Assembly (NCBI GenBank): GCA_031266365.1
Contig: JAISBE010000016.1
Span: 1 to 53,720, forward strand
DNA: 53,720 nucleotides
Direction of reading: 5' to 3'
DNA from: Oscillospiraceae bacterium
Lineage (GTDB): Bacteria; Bacillota; Clostridia; Oscillospirales; Acutalibacteraceae
The notes under the pieces were generated by a model. It was not told the origin of the DNA. It did not search any database and saw only the letters and a list, made by a program, of their open reading frames with translations. Positions 25,894 to 34,919 of the stretch are shown one piece after another. Position numbers and translations under genes: made by a program. Position 1 is the first letter of the stretch. Each line of letters opens with the position of its first letter.

Positions 25894-26523
25894 TTAAACA
25901 TTTGGTAGCTTTTTAAACCCTTCACCTGTTATAGTAGGCTGTAAATTTCCTTTAGTTTGATCTGATAACTTGTTACAAAATTTTTTAAAATAGCTTTGTT
26001 TAATATGGAAATTTATTTTTACATTTTCTGTGAAATAAGTGCTATCTATCTCGCCCCCCATTTCAAAAATAAGCCCACTGATTCGCCCATAATCTCCATA
26101 ACCACAAGACAATAATAAATTGTAACAACAATACATTGTGACAATTTTACTCGATTCGATTACCATCTTTGTTGCATTTTTATAAACATATGCAAGAAGT
26201 CCTGTTCCTAGCAAAATCCCGCCAAAATATCTCACCACAACAACGATACAATCTAAAAGTTTATTTTTTTTAATCAACTCCAAAATCGGCAAACCCGCCG
26301 TTCCTTGTGGTTCACCGTCATCGGAATATTTGCTAAAATTATTTTCGTAAAGAGCATAAGCATAAACATGATGCCTTGCATCTTTGTGCTCTTCTTTTAA
26401 TTTGAAGATAAAAGAATTTGCTTCATGATTAGTGGAAACTGGAGATATAAATCCCAAAAATTTCGAACGCTTTTCTACCAATTTCACAGAGGCCAATCCG
26501 TCAACGGTTTGATATTCATCCAC
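25894..26523 (-). CDS. yigZ: YigZ/UPF0029 (IMPACT family) protein
   Basis: A 209-residue protein with the IMPACT N-terminal signature: KFLGFISPV, DARHHVYAYAL, SDDGEPQGTAGLPIL and VVRYFGGILLGTGLLAYVYK. Family members are linked to translation control, but the bacterial role is unclear. The start is the GTG at 26523, with AGGAGG eight bases before it. The longer open frame that continues upstream to 26778 overlaps rpmE in another frame and is not real coding. Confidence 0.92.
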   Translation of the reverse strand: MDEYQTVDGLASVKLVEKRSKFLGFISPVSTNHEANSFIFKLKEEHKDARHHVYAYALYENNFSKYSDDGEPQGTAGLPILELIKKNKLLDCIVVVVRYFGGILLGTGLLAYVYKNATKMVIESSKIVTMYCCYNLLLSCGYGDYGRISGLIFEMGGEIDSTYFTENVKINFHIKQSYFKKFCNKLSDQTKGNLQPTITGEGFKKLPNV

Positions 26524-26605
26524 AGATTTCCTCCTAAGATTCAAGTAAATATATTCATAATACGGCAAAAATCTCAATTCCGCCACAAATATTAACAATT
26601 TTTGA

Positions 26606-26803
26606 CTATAAACCAAACCTCCGTTTAAAGCGATCAACCCGGCCACCGGTATCAACAAATTTATGTTTGCCTGTAAAAAAAGGATGGCAGTTGGAACAAA
26701 TTTCAACTTTGATATTATCTTTCGTTGAGGATGTATCAATAATATTTCCACAAGCGCAAGAGATAGTAGTTTTTTCATATTTAGGATGCAAATTACTCTT
26801 CAT
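26606..26803 (-). CDS. rpmE: Ribosomal protein L31
   Basis: 65 residues with the L31 layout: [16 protein letters not shown] (about residue 16-19), [24 protein letters not shown]. The four Cys pattern shows the zinc-binding form. An AGGTGATTTTGA site precedes the ATG. It is followed 82 nt later by yigZ. Confidence 0.96.
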   Translation of the reverse strand: MKSNLHPKYEKTTISCACGNIIDTSSTKDNIKVEICSNCHPFFTGKHKFVDTGGRVDRFKRRFGL

Positions 26804-27000
26804 TCAAAATCACCTCTTTATATAACATGTCTACAAATATAGCGTCAGAAAATGTTAAATTTTGTATTTCATATCATCATACTGCACCGACAGCAAATTT
26901 CACAATTCAGCTATTTATAATTTCCACTATCACCACATATTTATATTACATCACTTTATTATTGATGTCAACATTTTCTAAAACTACTTCAACATTTTCA

Positions 27001-27029
27001 TTGACTGCAACCGGATTTTACATTATAAT
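27001..27029 (+). promoter_or_regulatory. Promoter of smpB
   Basis: TTGACT, exactly 17 bases, TATAAT, about 95 nt upstream of the smpB start. The gap 26804-27123 otherwise holds the divergent rpmE leader. The open frame at 26827-27048 has no ribosome site and overlaps this promoter, so I do not call it. Confidence 0.75.
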
Positions 27030-27123
27030 AAGAGTGAAAGAGTGTTAAATATTTTATGAAATGGTGTTCATCAGTTAAGTTTTATAGTTAATTCACTAAT
27101 ATTTTAATCTGGATTGTGAGTAT

Positions 27124-27582
27124 ATGAATAAATGTATTTTAAAAACCATTGCTAAAAATAAAAAAGCTTTTTACGATTACTACATTTTAGAAGATTTCGA
27201 AGCCGGCATAGAGCTTTTAGGGACAGAAGTGAAGTCTTTACGACGGGGCAAAGTTAATATAAAAGACGCCTGGTGTTCCATTTTTGATGGAGAATTACTA
27301 ATAAAGCAAATGCATATCAGCCCTTATGAGCAGGGCAATATTTTTAATCATGACCCTGTTCGTCCGCGGCGATTGCTTGCCCATAAACGCGAAATTTTGA
27401 GATTATTTGGAATAATTAAGCAAAAAGGCTATTCATTAATTCCCATTTCGATTTATCTAAAAAAATCGCTATTTAAAATTCAGGTTGGGCTATGTAAAGG
27501 CAAAAAGTTATACGATAAGCGAAAAGATATAGCTGAAAAAAGCGCTAAACGGGATATAGAACGAGCACTAAAAGAGCGTTAA
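27124..27582 (+). CDS. smpB: SsrA-binding protein SmpB
   Basis: 152 residues, the normal SmpB size. It binds the tRNA-like part of tmRNA and carries it into stalled ribosomes. Signature segments: GIELLGTEVKSLR, ISPYEQGNIFNHDP, RRLLAHKREI, GYSLIPISIYLKK, GLCKGKKLYDKRKDIAEK. The conserved C-terminal tail is Lys/Arg rich. The tmRNA gene follows 20 nt after the stop, so the two partners are probably co-transcribed. Confidence 0.97.
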   Translation: MNKCILKTIAKNKKAFYDYYILEDFEAGIELLGTEVKSLRRGKVNIKDAWCSIFDGELLIKQMHISPYEQGNIFNHDPVRPRRLLAHKREILRLFGIIKQKGYSLIPISIYLKKSLFKIQVGLCKGKKLYDKRKDIAEKSAKRDIERALKER

Positions 27583-27602
27583 ATTACTGTTTAAAATATT
27601 GC

Positions 27603-27950
27603 GGGGATGCAATGGTTTCGACGGGAATTGCAAGCCTTAGTAAGCGAGTAGCGGGGCGGTATCCGCTATAAAAGCCGCAATTGTTTATAAATTAAACAAC
27701 AAAAAAGAATTACCAGTAGCTGCTTAAGCTACCGTCTCCTCGAGGATTACCGCGCCCTAGCGTGAGGCGTCGATTAGCGGTGAACGTGAATAAAAGCCTG
27801 TTCTTGCTTTTATCATGAATTTAGAACTACCGATAAATATAGCCTGTCATTAGGCGATATTCGGAGGGAATTTTAAAGTAATGACTAAACTCGTAGAAAG
27901 CTTTGGTAAACGGTTTTCGGACAGGGGTTCAATTCCCCTCATCTCCACCA
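27603..27950 (+). ncRNA. ssrA: Transfer-messenger RNA
   Basis: 348 nt. The 5' end GGGGATGCAATGGTTTCGAC and the 3' end GGTTCAATTCCCCTCATCTC with encoded CCA form the tRNA-like domain (GGGGATG pairs with CATCTCC). The coding part ends in GCAGTAGCTGCTTAA-like text; read back in frame from TAA it gives a likely tag AIVYKLNNKKELPVAA, resuming at the GCA near 27681. The tag ends -VAA where most end -LAA. It follows smpB directly and is followed by a hairpin. Confidence 0.96.
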
Positions 27951-27960
27951 AACAAATGCA

Positions 27961-28003
27961 AATCCGCACACTTCGATTTTTCACCGAAGGTGTGTTCGGA
28001 TTT
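27961..28003 (+). terminator. Hairpin after tmRNA
   Basis: AATCCGCACACTTCG pairs with CGAAGGTGTGTTCGGATT, leaving an ATTTTTCAC loop, and is followed by TATATT. It is a long stem with a weak U tract, placed 10 nt after the tmRNA CCA. Probably the transcription terminator or a processing stem. Confidence 0.65.
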
Positions 28004-28081
28004 ATATTACAGTTAAGGAATTTAAGTTGACAAATCTGGTAAATTGTGACGCAATGACAGAAAACTCAAAGGAGAATTGTT

Positions 28082-28189
28082 ATGCTCAAAAATGGACGTG
28101 TGCTTTTCATCACGAATTCCAGGATACGATGGTACTTATGCTCGACGTCAAGTTCAGCTTCCAAGCACGCTAATGGTGCAAATAATTAA
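28082..28189 (+). CDS. Possible 35-residue peptide
   Basis: A short frame MLKNGRVLFITNSRIRWYL followed by a Ser-rich tail has an AAAGGAG site seven bases before its ATG and a TTGACA-like box near 28027. There is no homology I recognise. It lies in the 415 nt gap between tmRNA and the aldolase gene. Near 28334-28353 there is also text resembling part of the tmRNA (TAGCCTGT-ATTAGGC-ATAT), perhaps a partial duplication. Confidence 0.3.
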   Translation: MLKNGRVLFITNSRIRWYLCSTSSSASKHANGANN

Positions 28190-28365
28190 CGGACAGTTGC
28201 GATTGACTTCTTCACAGCATATATATTAACTATGTGCCGCCCGGCTTGACGTCTTTCTCTCCAACGTATCTCGCCATTTTCTATCACAAACCATCCTCAA
28301 CACGCCGTGATTTTATTGGCAAAGTTTTTAAATTAGCCTGTATTAGGCAATATACTAGATTATTT

Positions 28366-29304
28366 TCAAGCTTTGTTTTCACAGCCAATCACCATTTTGA
28401 TTTTGTGTGAAACCATATTTTTAATTGCCTCTCTCGCAGGGGCAAGATACTGTCTGGGGTCAAAGTGAGATGGATGCTCTGCCAGATATTTCCTGAGCGT
28501 TGCCGTCATCGCAAGTCTTAAATCGGAATCAAAATTAATTTTACAGACAGCCATCTTAGCGGCCTCTTTTAGCATCTCTTCAGGAATTCCCACAGCGTCA
28601 GGGATAGTTCCACCATGCTGATTTATAATCTCAACGAATTCCGGAATCACAGACGAGGCACCGTGTAAAACAATGGGAAATTCAGGAAGTTTTTTCTCTA
28701 CTTCTTTTAATATGTCAAACCTAAGTTTAGGTTTTTGTCCTCGCTTAAATTTATAAGCTCCGTGGCTTGTTCCAATCGCAATAGCCAAAGAATCCACTTT
28801 GGTTTGAGTCACAAAATCTTCGACTTGCGCAGGATCAGTATAAGATGCGTCTTCTTCAGAAATATTAACATCATCTTCTATACCGCTCAGGCGGCCGAGT
28901 TCAGCCTCAACCGTCACATTTTTAGAATGAGCATATTCCGCAACTTTTTTTGTCAAAGCAACGTTATCTTCATAATCTAAATATGAGGCATCAATCATAA
29001 CTGAAGTAAAACCTTTGTCAATACAGCTTTTACAAAGTTCAAAGCTATCTCCATGATCTAAATGCAAAGCGATCGGGATATTCGCGCACTCGATCGTGGC
29101 GGCTTCCACAAGCTTAATAAGATAAGTTGGATTTGCATATTTTATTGCCCCTGCAGAAACCTGGAGAATAACTGGAGAATTGAGCTCTTTAGAAGCTTCC
29201 GTTATTCCTTGGATAATTTCCATGTTATTCACGTTAAATGCACCAATTGCATAATTTTCGCGGTAAGCTTTTTTGAACATCGTTTTAGTATTGATTAATG
29301 GCAT
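28366..29304 (-). CDS. fba: Class II fructose-bisphosphate aldolase
   Basis: A 312-residue zinc-dependent aldolase that splits fructose 1,6-bisphosphate in glycolysis. Motifs: GAFNVNNMEII, ALHLDHGDS (zinc His/catalytic Asp region), VEAELGRLSGIED, GTSHGAYK and VLHGASSV, INFDSDLR near the C-terminus. The start at MPLINTK is favoured over a frame eight codons longer because AGGAGCGAGG lies nine bases before it. It stands alone, without other glycolysis genes. Confidence 0.95.
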   Translation of the reverse strand: MPLINTKTMFKKAYRENYAIGAFNVNNMEIIQGITEASKELNSPVILQVSAGAIKYANPTYLIKLVEAATIECANIPIALHLDHGDSFELCKSCIDKGFTSVMIDASYLDYEDNVALTKKVAEYAHSKNVTVEAELGRLSGIEDDVNISEEDASYTDPAQVEDFVTQTKVDSLAIAIGTSHGAYKFKRGQKPKLRFDILKEVEKKLPEFPIVLHGASSVIPEFVEIINQHGGTIPDAVGIPEEMLKEAAKMAVCKINFDSDLRLAMTATLRKYLAEHPSHFDPRQYLAPAREAIKNMVSHKIKMVIGCENKA

Positions 29305-29349
29305 AACAAAACCTCGCTCCTGATTCAATTTTATTTGCAGGACAAATTA

Positions 29350-29670
29350 TTAACTTTTTATATTATTTTTCTTTCGCTTCAAAAACCAATTTTTAAAAAT
29401 CGGGTAGCAAACATATATTACCCCCGCACCACCCAACACAATTAACCCAATGCCTATATGAGTAGTATACTCCAGCAAACCGGATGAGCCAGATTTATTT
29501 TTTTTAATAAAATCAAATTCGCTGTTATCTTCTTGTTTATTCTCCGTTGATGCGCTATCTGCAGATTTACTGGCACTTTCTTCTGCACAACAGATAAAGC
29601 TTTTAGAGGATAATATCACTAAAGACATCGTTAAAAGAACAATTTTCAATAAAACAATAGATTTTTTCAA
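29350..29670 (-). CDS. Small secreted protein with C-terminal membrane anchor
   Basis: 106 residues. Signal peptide at 1-28 (MKKSIVLLKIVLLTMSLVIL), then a Ser/Glu/Asp-rich linker (about 30-62), a membrane helix (about 67-90, IGLIVLGGAGVIYVCYPIF) and a strongly basic tail (LKRKKNN). No LPXTG motif, so it is not a sortase substrate of the usual kind. The function is unknown. It has an AGAGATTGAATT-type weak site before ATG. It follows the next gene on this strand (29751-31535) by 80 nt and may be cotranscribed with it, which would place it at the same membrane. Confidence 0.7.
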   Translation of the reverse strand: MKKSIVLLKIVLLTMSLVILSSKSFICCAEESASKSADSASTENKQEDNSEFDFIKKNKSGSSGLLEYTTHIGIGLIVLGGAGVIYVCYPIFKNWFLKRKKNNIKS

Positions 29671-29750
29671 TTCAATCTCTCCAAAAATATATTTAAAGCA
29701 TATTAATTTTAAATGATCTCTCTTACTAACCTATTTATATTATAACATAT

Positions 29751-31535
29751 TTATTCAGCACTTTCAATGCCCTCAGACTCTATTCTAACTGCCTCAAGCT
29801 TTTCTGCGCTTATCCACATAGCTGGCAACAGATTAGCACTTTCTTCTTTTGGCCATGTTCCTGGTCGCCCTCGGTTATCCACCACGCACACGTTGGCACA
29901 AGAAAATCCGGCTGTACGAAGCCAAAATCTGCATAACTTTATCAGGCCCCTATTCCGAGTTGCTATGGCTTGGCGTGCCTGTTGCTCAGGAGTTAACTCC
30001 TGGCAATATAGCGGGGATTGCAAGGAGCAAAAAGCCTTGTATTCTTGCCGACTTAAAAGAAAAACAAAGCAAGGCTCATAGCCATCTGGCACACCGTCGG
30101 GTACTGGTTTACTAAAGCCATTTGGGTCATTTTGCTCTATAATCGTCATACGTAAACTGTACTGACAGTCCTTTGGCACATCTGTAAGATCTACTGCGCT
30201 CAATGAACCTGAGCGCTCAACTTCACTGCAATTTCCCAATTTATGGTTTGCGTCACAATGAACAGCGCACCGTCTTAACGGTGAATCTTGAGGAAAACCT
30301 TCATACCAGGTGATTACGATTCTTTGCGCACCGGAACCAACATAAACATTGCTATCACCAAATGGAACCTTAAAGTTTCTATTCCGAAAATCTGGTTCAG
30401 CTACCTGCACGATGGGCGGTCCTTCAAGCAATAATTTTGGATTAAATTGCCCTCCAAAGTATGCTGAGCTTAATACTGGCGGTGAACCCGGCCTACTTTG
30501 ATCCAAAGGAAAACCACATCCTGATGTTGGTCGAGTAAATCTCGCGGGCGGTGAACCTGGCCTGACTCGCTCCAATTTTATTGATGACGGTTTATTTCTT
30601 CGCGCAGGCAGAGAACCTGGCCCGCCTTGCAAAGTTATTTCCCTAGCATCAAAAACTTGCAATACGTATGGTGCCGCAGAGCCTTCGGCGCCTGGCTCTA
30701 ACTCAGGTGATAGCACTGGCAATGAACCAAACTTTGACCCTGGCCTGCTTAGCGGAGGTCTTTCACCAGCATCTAAAACTGCCAATTCGAATTGTGCCGC
30801 AGGGTCTTCAGCGCCTGGCTCTGGCGGTACAAGTGGCGAGTCACCCTTCGGTCCAGGCAGCGCTGGTCGTCCCGCATCAAACTTCAACCTACTCCCACCT
30901 CGCCGCGAACGTGATGAGGGCGGTAAACCTGGCCTGCCTAGCGGGGGTCTTTTACCAACATCTAAAACTGTCAATTCGAATTGTGCTGCAGGGTCTTCAG
31001 CGCCTGGCTCTGGCTCATCTTGTGCTATACGTATCGGTTGCCTCCTATGCATGCGCTCTGGCAACGATCTTATCCGTGGGCTTCTTTCATCACCAAATCT
31101 AGGTCGCATTCCAGGCAGCGCCAAACTTTCGTCTGTGCTCGAAATCGAAGGGCTCTCCGCATCTAACTCAGGTGATAGCACTGGCAATGAATCAAACTCC
31201 GACCCTGGCCTGCCTAGCGGGGGTCTTTTACCAGCATCTAAAACTGCCAATTCGAATTGTGCCGCATGGTCTTCAGCGCCTGGCTCTAACTCAGGTGATG
31301 CTATACTTAACGGATTTTTATCGAGAGGATTGACTCTAACTATCAAGAAATACAATTTCCCTTCAATTTCTTTTTCGGCAATAACAATCCAGTCAGAAGT
31401 ATCACCTATAGATGCACCAGATATTCTATTTCCCGGAAGAGAAGCATCTACTATTTCAGGTATAGTAGCCAAAGTTTGAATACTGGCTCTCAAGCCTAAA
31501 AACAAAGCTATTATTGTGGATAATATTTTTTTCAT
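29751..31535 (-). CDS. Secreted protein with proline/glycine-rich repeats
   Basis: About 594 residues from MKKILSTII; the Met five codons earlier is possible, but a GGTGAT site favours this one. Signal peptide about 1-23. The region of about residues 75-300 contains at least four imperfect repeats built around PEPGAEDPAAQFELAVLDAG followed by RPPLGRPG and SLPVLSPEL. Further Arg/Pro/Gly-rich stretches (PGSPPA repeats) follow to about 350. The C-terminal 230 residues are non-repetitive with several Cys and a VTWYEGFP-like strand region (VITWYEGFP). No domain was recognised. The coding DNA is clearly more GC-rich than its surroundings. A host-directed surface or secreted factor is plausible but unproven. 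Confidence 0.8.
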   Translation of the reverse strand: MKKILSTIIALFLGLRASIQTLATIPEIVDASLPGNRISGASIGDTSDWIVIAEKEIEGKLYFLIVRVNPLDKNPLSIASPELEPGAEDHAAQFELAVLDAGKRPPLGRPGSEFDSLPVLSPELDAESPSISSTDESLALPGMRPRFGDERSPRIRSLPERMHRRQPIRIAQDEPEPGAEDPAAQFELTVLDVGKRPPLGRPGLPPSSRSRRGGSRLKFDAGRPALPGPKGDSPLVPPEPGAEDPAAQFELAVLDAGERPPLSRPGSKFGSLPVLSPELEPGAEGSAAPYVLQVFDAREITLQGGPGSLPARRNKPSSIKLERVRPGSPPARFTRPTSGCGFPLDQSRPGSPPVLSSAYFGGQFNPKLLLEGPPIVQVAEPDFRNRNFKVPFGDSNVYVGSGAQRIVITWYEGFPQDSPLRRCAVHCDANHKLGNCSEVERSGSLSAVDLTDVPKDCQYSLRMTIIEQNDPNGFSKPVPDGVPDGYEPCFVFLLSRQEYKAFCSLQSPLYCQELTPEQQARQAIATRNRGLIKLCRFWLRTAGFSCANVCVVDNRGRPGTWPKEESANLLPAMWISAEKLEAVRIESEGIESAE

Positions 31536-31770
31536 TACAAAAATCACCATATTTCTAAATAATATTACAAATACTTATAAAATAATTTTATCACGAACAT
31601 ATACATAACTCAATAAAAAATATATATTTAAAAAAAATTTTTAAAATCGTATAATTAAGCTGTAATATAAACAAAGCAATTAAATAATATTTATATATTC
31701 TAAATAAAAGTGTAAAATATCTATAACACAGATAAATGAGAATTTGTCAATTTTTAGGCCTTTTAGGCTC

Positions 31771-31800
31771 TTGACAAATCCTCAATTTTTAAGATATAAT
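31771..31800 (+). promoter_or_regulatory. tRNA promoter
   Basis: TTGACA, 18 bases, TATAAT, about 31 nt before the tRNA. The -35 is part of an inverted repeat (ATTTGTCAA near 31742 with TTGACAAAT), which may be regulatory or chance. The rest of 31551-31770 is AT-rich with nothing else seen. Confidence 0.7.
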
Positions 31801-31831
31801 TAAGATGTTTTAGTGAACTTTTATGAAAGGG

Positions 31832-31908
<77 letters not shown>

Positions 31909-31962
31909 ATTTTTAGCACACATTACTGCTTAAATATGGAATTGTGTTATTAAATCAAAAAC

Positions 31963-31988
31963 GGCACTAAATAAGTGCCGTTTTTTAT
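31963..31988. terminator. Bidirectional hairpin terminator
   Basis: AACGGCAC-TAAATAA-GTGCCGTTTTTT. On the plus strand it ends the tRNA transcript; it also lies downstream of tsaD on the minus strand, where its A-run reads as part of the U tract. Confidence 0.8.
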
Positions 31989-32043
31989 GTGCAATATTAA
32001 AAATATATAATTTCGATTTAATTTTAAATATAAATTAAATTTA

Positions 32044-33051
32044 TCACTCTTCTATGGACATAGTCGCGCTGGCGTTTAAATCTAGTGAAGCTCTTTTTCC
32101 GGCGATATATTCATAATAGCCCTGAGAACCAACCATCGCAGCGTTATCGCCACATAAAGATAGCTGCGGCATATATAATTTTAGTGAGTTTTTTTCACAC
32201 TCGCTTTTTAGGTGTTCCCTTAAATGCGAATTTGCCGAAACTCCACCAGAAATTGCAAGTTTTTTATAATTATTATCCTTCGCTGCAGCTAAAAATTTGC
32301 TAGTTAAGCAGTCAACGATAGCATGCCTAAGTGAGGCGCATAAATCTTCTATTTTTATCATTTCGCCTTTTTGATGCGCATTATGGATTAAATTAACAGC
32401 AGCTGTTTTTAGCCCCGAAAAGCTAAAATCGTATAATGAACCTTTAACACTCGGTCTCGGCAGGAGAAACGCCTGCGGATCGCCGTTCTCTGCAATTTTA
32501 TCAACGTGCACCCCCCCTGGATAAGGAAGGCCCCTTGCTCTAGCAACCTTATCAAATACCTCTCCAGCGGCATCGTCTTTAGTCTTACCTATAACTTTTA
32601 ATTTCGTGTAATCAAGCACCTCCACAATGTGGCTATGCCCTCCTGATACAATCAAGCAGAGGAACGGCGGGGTTAGATCTTTGTGAGTCAGATAGTTCGC
32701 TGCGATATGTGAACGAAGATGGTGAACTGCAACCAGCGGCAAATCATTTGCAAACGCAGCCCCTTTCGCAAAATTTACGCCGACCAGCAATGACCCTATA
32801 AGCCCCGGTGCATGAGTAACTGCAATTGCATCGAGATCGCCAAAGCTGAGATCAGCTTTTTTCAATGCTGTTTGCACCACTTGCACTATCATCTCCACAT
32901 GTTTTCTCGAGGCAATTTCCGGGACAACCCCTCCATAAACTTCGTGATCTTTCACCTGTGAGGCAACAATCGACGACAAAACCCCTCTTCCGTCAGCAAC
33001 CACTGCCGCGGCTGTTTCATCGCACGAAGTCTCTATTGCCAGTATTTTCAT
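32044..33051 (-). CDS. tsaD: tRNA threonylcarbamoyladenosine transferase TsaD
   Basis: 335 residues of the Kae1/TsaD/Qri7 family, which attaches threonylcarbamoyl to A37 of ANN-reading tRNAs. It has LAIETSCDETAAAVV at the N-terminus, the metal motif HHLRSH (HxxxH) at about 108, SGGHSHIV, GEVFDKVARARGLPYPGG, FSFSGLKTA and ISGGVSANS, and a C-terminal GDNAAM. Complete and typical. TsaB and TsaE are not in the window. The 330 nt gap upstream leads into the peptide array. Confidence 0.97.
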   Translation of the reverse strand: MKILAIETSCDETAAAVVADGRGVLSSIVASQVKDHEVYGGVVPEIASRKHVEMIVQVVQTALKKADLSFGDLDAIAVTHAPGLIGSLLVGVNFAKGAAFANDLPLVAVHHLRSHIAANYLTHKDLTPPFLCLIVSGGHSHIVEVLDYTKLKVIGKTKDDAAGEVFDKVARARGLPYPGGVHVDKIAENGDPQAFLLPRPSVKGSLYDFSFSGLKTAAVNLIHNAHQKGEMIKIEDLCASLRHAIVDCLTSKFLAAAKDNNYKKLAISGGVSANSHLREHLKSECEKNSLKLYMPQLSLCGDNAAMVGSQGYYEYIAGKRASLDLNASATMSIEE

Positions 33052-33246
33052 TTTTTATCTCCCTCCATCAATTTGCAAACTTCGCGCTGCGTTGAGTTAT
33101 TTTTACTATAGCTAAACAAATAAAATTTATCACTACATCCTACTCCGGTACTACCATCCTCGACACCCTCACTCGTAGTGTGCCTTTTTATATTTTCAAT
33201 TATATCTTAAATATGTAGCTTTTACAAATTTAATTCTAAAATTATA

Positions 33247-33384
33247 TTGATATGCTATAAAATTTATTATATAATTAACTCATAAATATAATTAAACTAA
33301 TAAAATTTAATTATATTCTCACCCGGAACAGTAATTCACTAACCATATTTATATACGCTTGTTACTATAGAAAGGATGATTTCC
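33247..33384 (+). promoter_or_regulatory. Array cassette 1: promoter and 5'UTR
   Basis: TTGATA (33247-33252), 17 bases, TATAAT (33270-33275), inside the shared text TCTAAAATTATATTGATATG. An inverted repeat AATATAATTAA / TTAATTATATT follows at the start of the transcript. The 5'UTR ends GAAAGGATGATTTCC just before the ATG, as in the other cassettes. The second UTR hairpin seen in cassettes 2-4 is degenerate here. Confidence 0.8.
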
Positions 33385-33741
33385 ATGAGTAAAGCTGAAT
33401 TAAACACCACTGAGGAAGAGAAGCAAGACCAACCCGTCCAACTACTACCCGGCACTGGAATTGACGATATATCAGGAGGGTACAAACTGATAAAAGCAAT
33501 AAACCAGCAAAACAATAAAGTAATCTACGTAGGAGAAGTATCTGGTCAGCTCCTCTGGTCTTACGACCCAGAAGAACTAGACTTTATGCTGTACCGACTA
33601 AATCACTGCGAGCCACGGGAAATATTCTCGCAAACATCGTTAAAACCCATTGACATCACTAATGCGATAGAAGTAAAATCCCAGGATGCGTTCGATTTCA
33701 ATAACCCCACGTGGAAAAAACTAGAAGGAAGACCACGATAA
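33385..33741 (+). CDS. Array unit 1: double-glycine-leader protein
   Basis: 118 residues from MSKAEL; the ATG three codons upstream in the track of the frame overlaps the ribosome site and is unlikely. A 32-residue leader ends LLPGTGIDDISGG, a double-glycine site, followed by a core of 86 residues (YKLIKAINQQNNKVIYVGE, then LWSYDPEELDFMLYRLN). No known domain; beta-strand-rich at first, then charged. The N-terminal MSK(A/D)EL is shared with unit 4. Export and cleavage by a C39 peptidase ABC transporter is inferred from the leader. Confidence 0.75.
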   Translation: MSKAELNTTEEEKQDQPVQLLPGTGIDDISGGYKLIKAINQQNNKVIYVGEVSGQLLWSYDPEELDFMLYRLNHCEPREIFSQTSLKPIDITNAIEVKSQDAFDFNNPTWKKLEGRPR

Positions 33742-34074
33742 TTGTTAACAAAATACTTGCCAAAAAAATAAATTAAAGTGAAGATAGTTACGACAACGTA
33801 CCTCGGATGGCATCTACGACCGGTATCCTCCACCAAGCCAAAGAAACGGAGCAACTATGCCAAGAGCATACCACTCATGCGGTGACCAGGAGAACTTCCC
33901 ATACACTGTATGCCCCAATTACAATACCCGAATACATCCCCCGTATCCTAGATTGCTAACTATATGTTAAATGCGTCACCGCGCATTAATCGCAGTCAAT
34001 TTGATTATGCCTTTTTTTATCTCTCAAGCATATATTAAATATGCAACTTTTACAAATTTAATTCTAAAATTATA

Positions 34075-34216
34075 TTGATATGCTATAAAATTTATTATAT
34101 AATTAACTTATAAATATAATTAAATTAATACAAGTTAATTATATTTTTCAAACCGGAATGGTAGTTAATTACCATCCGAAATTATAAACATTTGTTTCAT
34201 AGAAAGGATGATTATC
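34075..34216 (+). promoter_or_regulatory. Array cassette 2: promoter and 5'UTR
   Basis: TTGATA (34075-34080), 17 bases, TATAAT (34098-34103). A 12-base-pair inverted repeat AAATATAATTAA / TTAATTATATTT follows. A second hairpin CGGAATGGTA / TACCATCCG (34154-34178) is next, then AGAAAGGATG as ribosome site. The CCATCC arm of the second hairpin is also complementary to GGATG of the ribosome site. The preceding gap (33742-34074) has no gene. Confidence 0.8.
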
Positions 34217-34537
34217 ATGTGTACAGATCAGCTAAATGCGAATAAAAACGTAAAACCGCAAAGTTTAACGAACATTAAAGACGTAGAATCGGTGAATGGT
34301 GCCGTGGGCCAGACCGAACGTATTACCGTCGGACGTTGCCCTGAGTATGAGGTAGGTGAGGACGGACAGCTAATCGCCACTGGCAAACAAGAATACTACA
34401 CGTTAAACGGGAAAAAACGCGCCTACTCAGACGACTTGAGTAAAGTAGCAGAATACCTGGAGTGTGCTGTAAAGGACCTTCGCATACTGCCATGCGACAG
34501 AGGACGACGCTTAGACCAAAATTTTACACGTTTGTGA
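34217..34537 (+). CDS. Array unit 2: Gly-Ala-leader protein
   Basis: 106 residues starting MCTDQL. The leader ends SLTNIKDVESVNGA (Gly-Ala at 28-29), an accepted variant of the double-glycine site. The core of 77 residues (VGQTERITVGRCPEYEVGED, then a Lys/Tyr-rich part with three Cys in all) has no known domain. Another frame stays open from 34462 to 34698 downstream (Pro/Thr/His-rich), so the gene may once have been longer and been frameshifted near its 3' end. GC content is well above the flanks. Confidence 0.65.
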   Translation: MCTDQLNANKNVKPQSLTNIKDVESVNGAVGQTERITVGRCPEYEVGEDGQLIATGKQEYYTLNGKKRAYSDDLSKVAEYLECAVKDLRILPCDRGRRLDQNFTRL

Positions 34538-34776
34538 CCGGCACAGGCCCTATACAATCAACTAGCTGTATCGGCGGCGTGGTACCGTTACTGTGCGTAT
34601 ATCCGAAACACGTGAACACGTCACTAACCGCGCATACAAACATGCCCGACACACTGCCTACTCACAGCAACCCAGGCCCGACTCACTTCACCCACTAAGA
34701 TGCTACGGAAATTACCGAGCAAGCCAGAAATATATGTCCTATCGATCACATTTATGCAACTAAATCTAAAGTTATA

Positions 34777-34919
34777 TTGATATGTTATTAAAATTTATTA
34801 TATAATTAACTTGTAAATATAATTAAATTAATACAAGTTAATTATATTTTTCAAACCGGAATGGTAGCTAATTACCATCCGAAATTATAAACATTTGTTT
34901 CACAGAAAGGATGATTTCC
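34777..34919 (+). promoter_or_regulatory. Array cassette 3: promoter and 5'UTR
   Basis: TTGATA (34777-34782), 18 bases, TATAAT (34801-34806). The rest is almost identical to cassette 2 over about 115 nt, with both hairpins (second at 34857-34881) and the AGAAAGGATGATTTCC leader end. Confidence 0.8.

Noticed and set aside
25894..26778. 294-codon frame that would give YigZ a long membrane-like N-terminus
   Set aside because: The first 85 codons overlap rpmE in another frame; the GTG at 26523 with AGGAGG gives a normal-length YigZ.
26827..27048. 73-codon frame before smpB
   Set aside because: It overlaps a clean TTGACT-N17-TATAAT promoter and has no ribosome site.
29350..29670. Sortase-anchored surface protein
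   Set aside because: The membrane helix and basic tail are there, but no LPXTG-like motif precedes them.
30668..31479. Overlapping plus-strand frames opposite the repeat protein gene
   Set aside because: They are shadows of the GC-rich repeat DNA; the minus-strand frame has the signal peptide and the long unbroken length.
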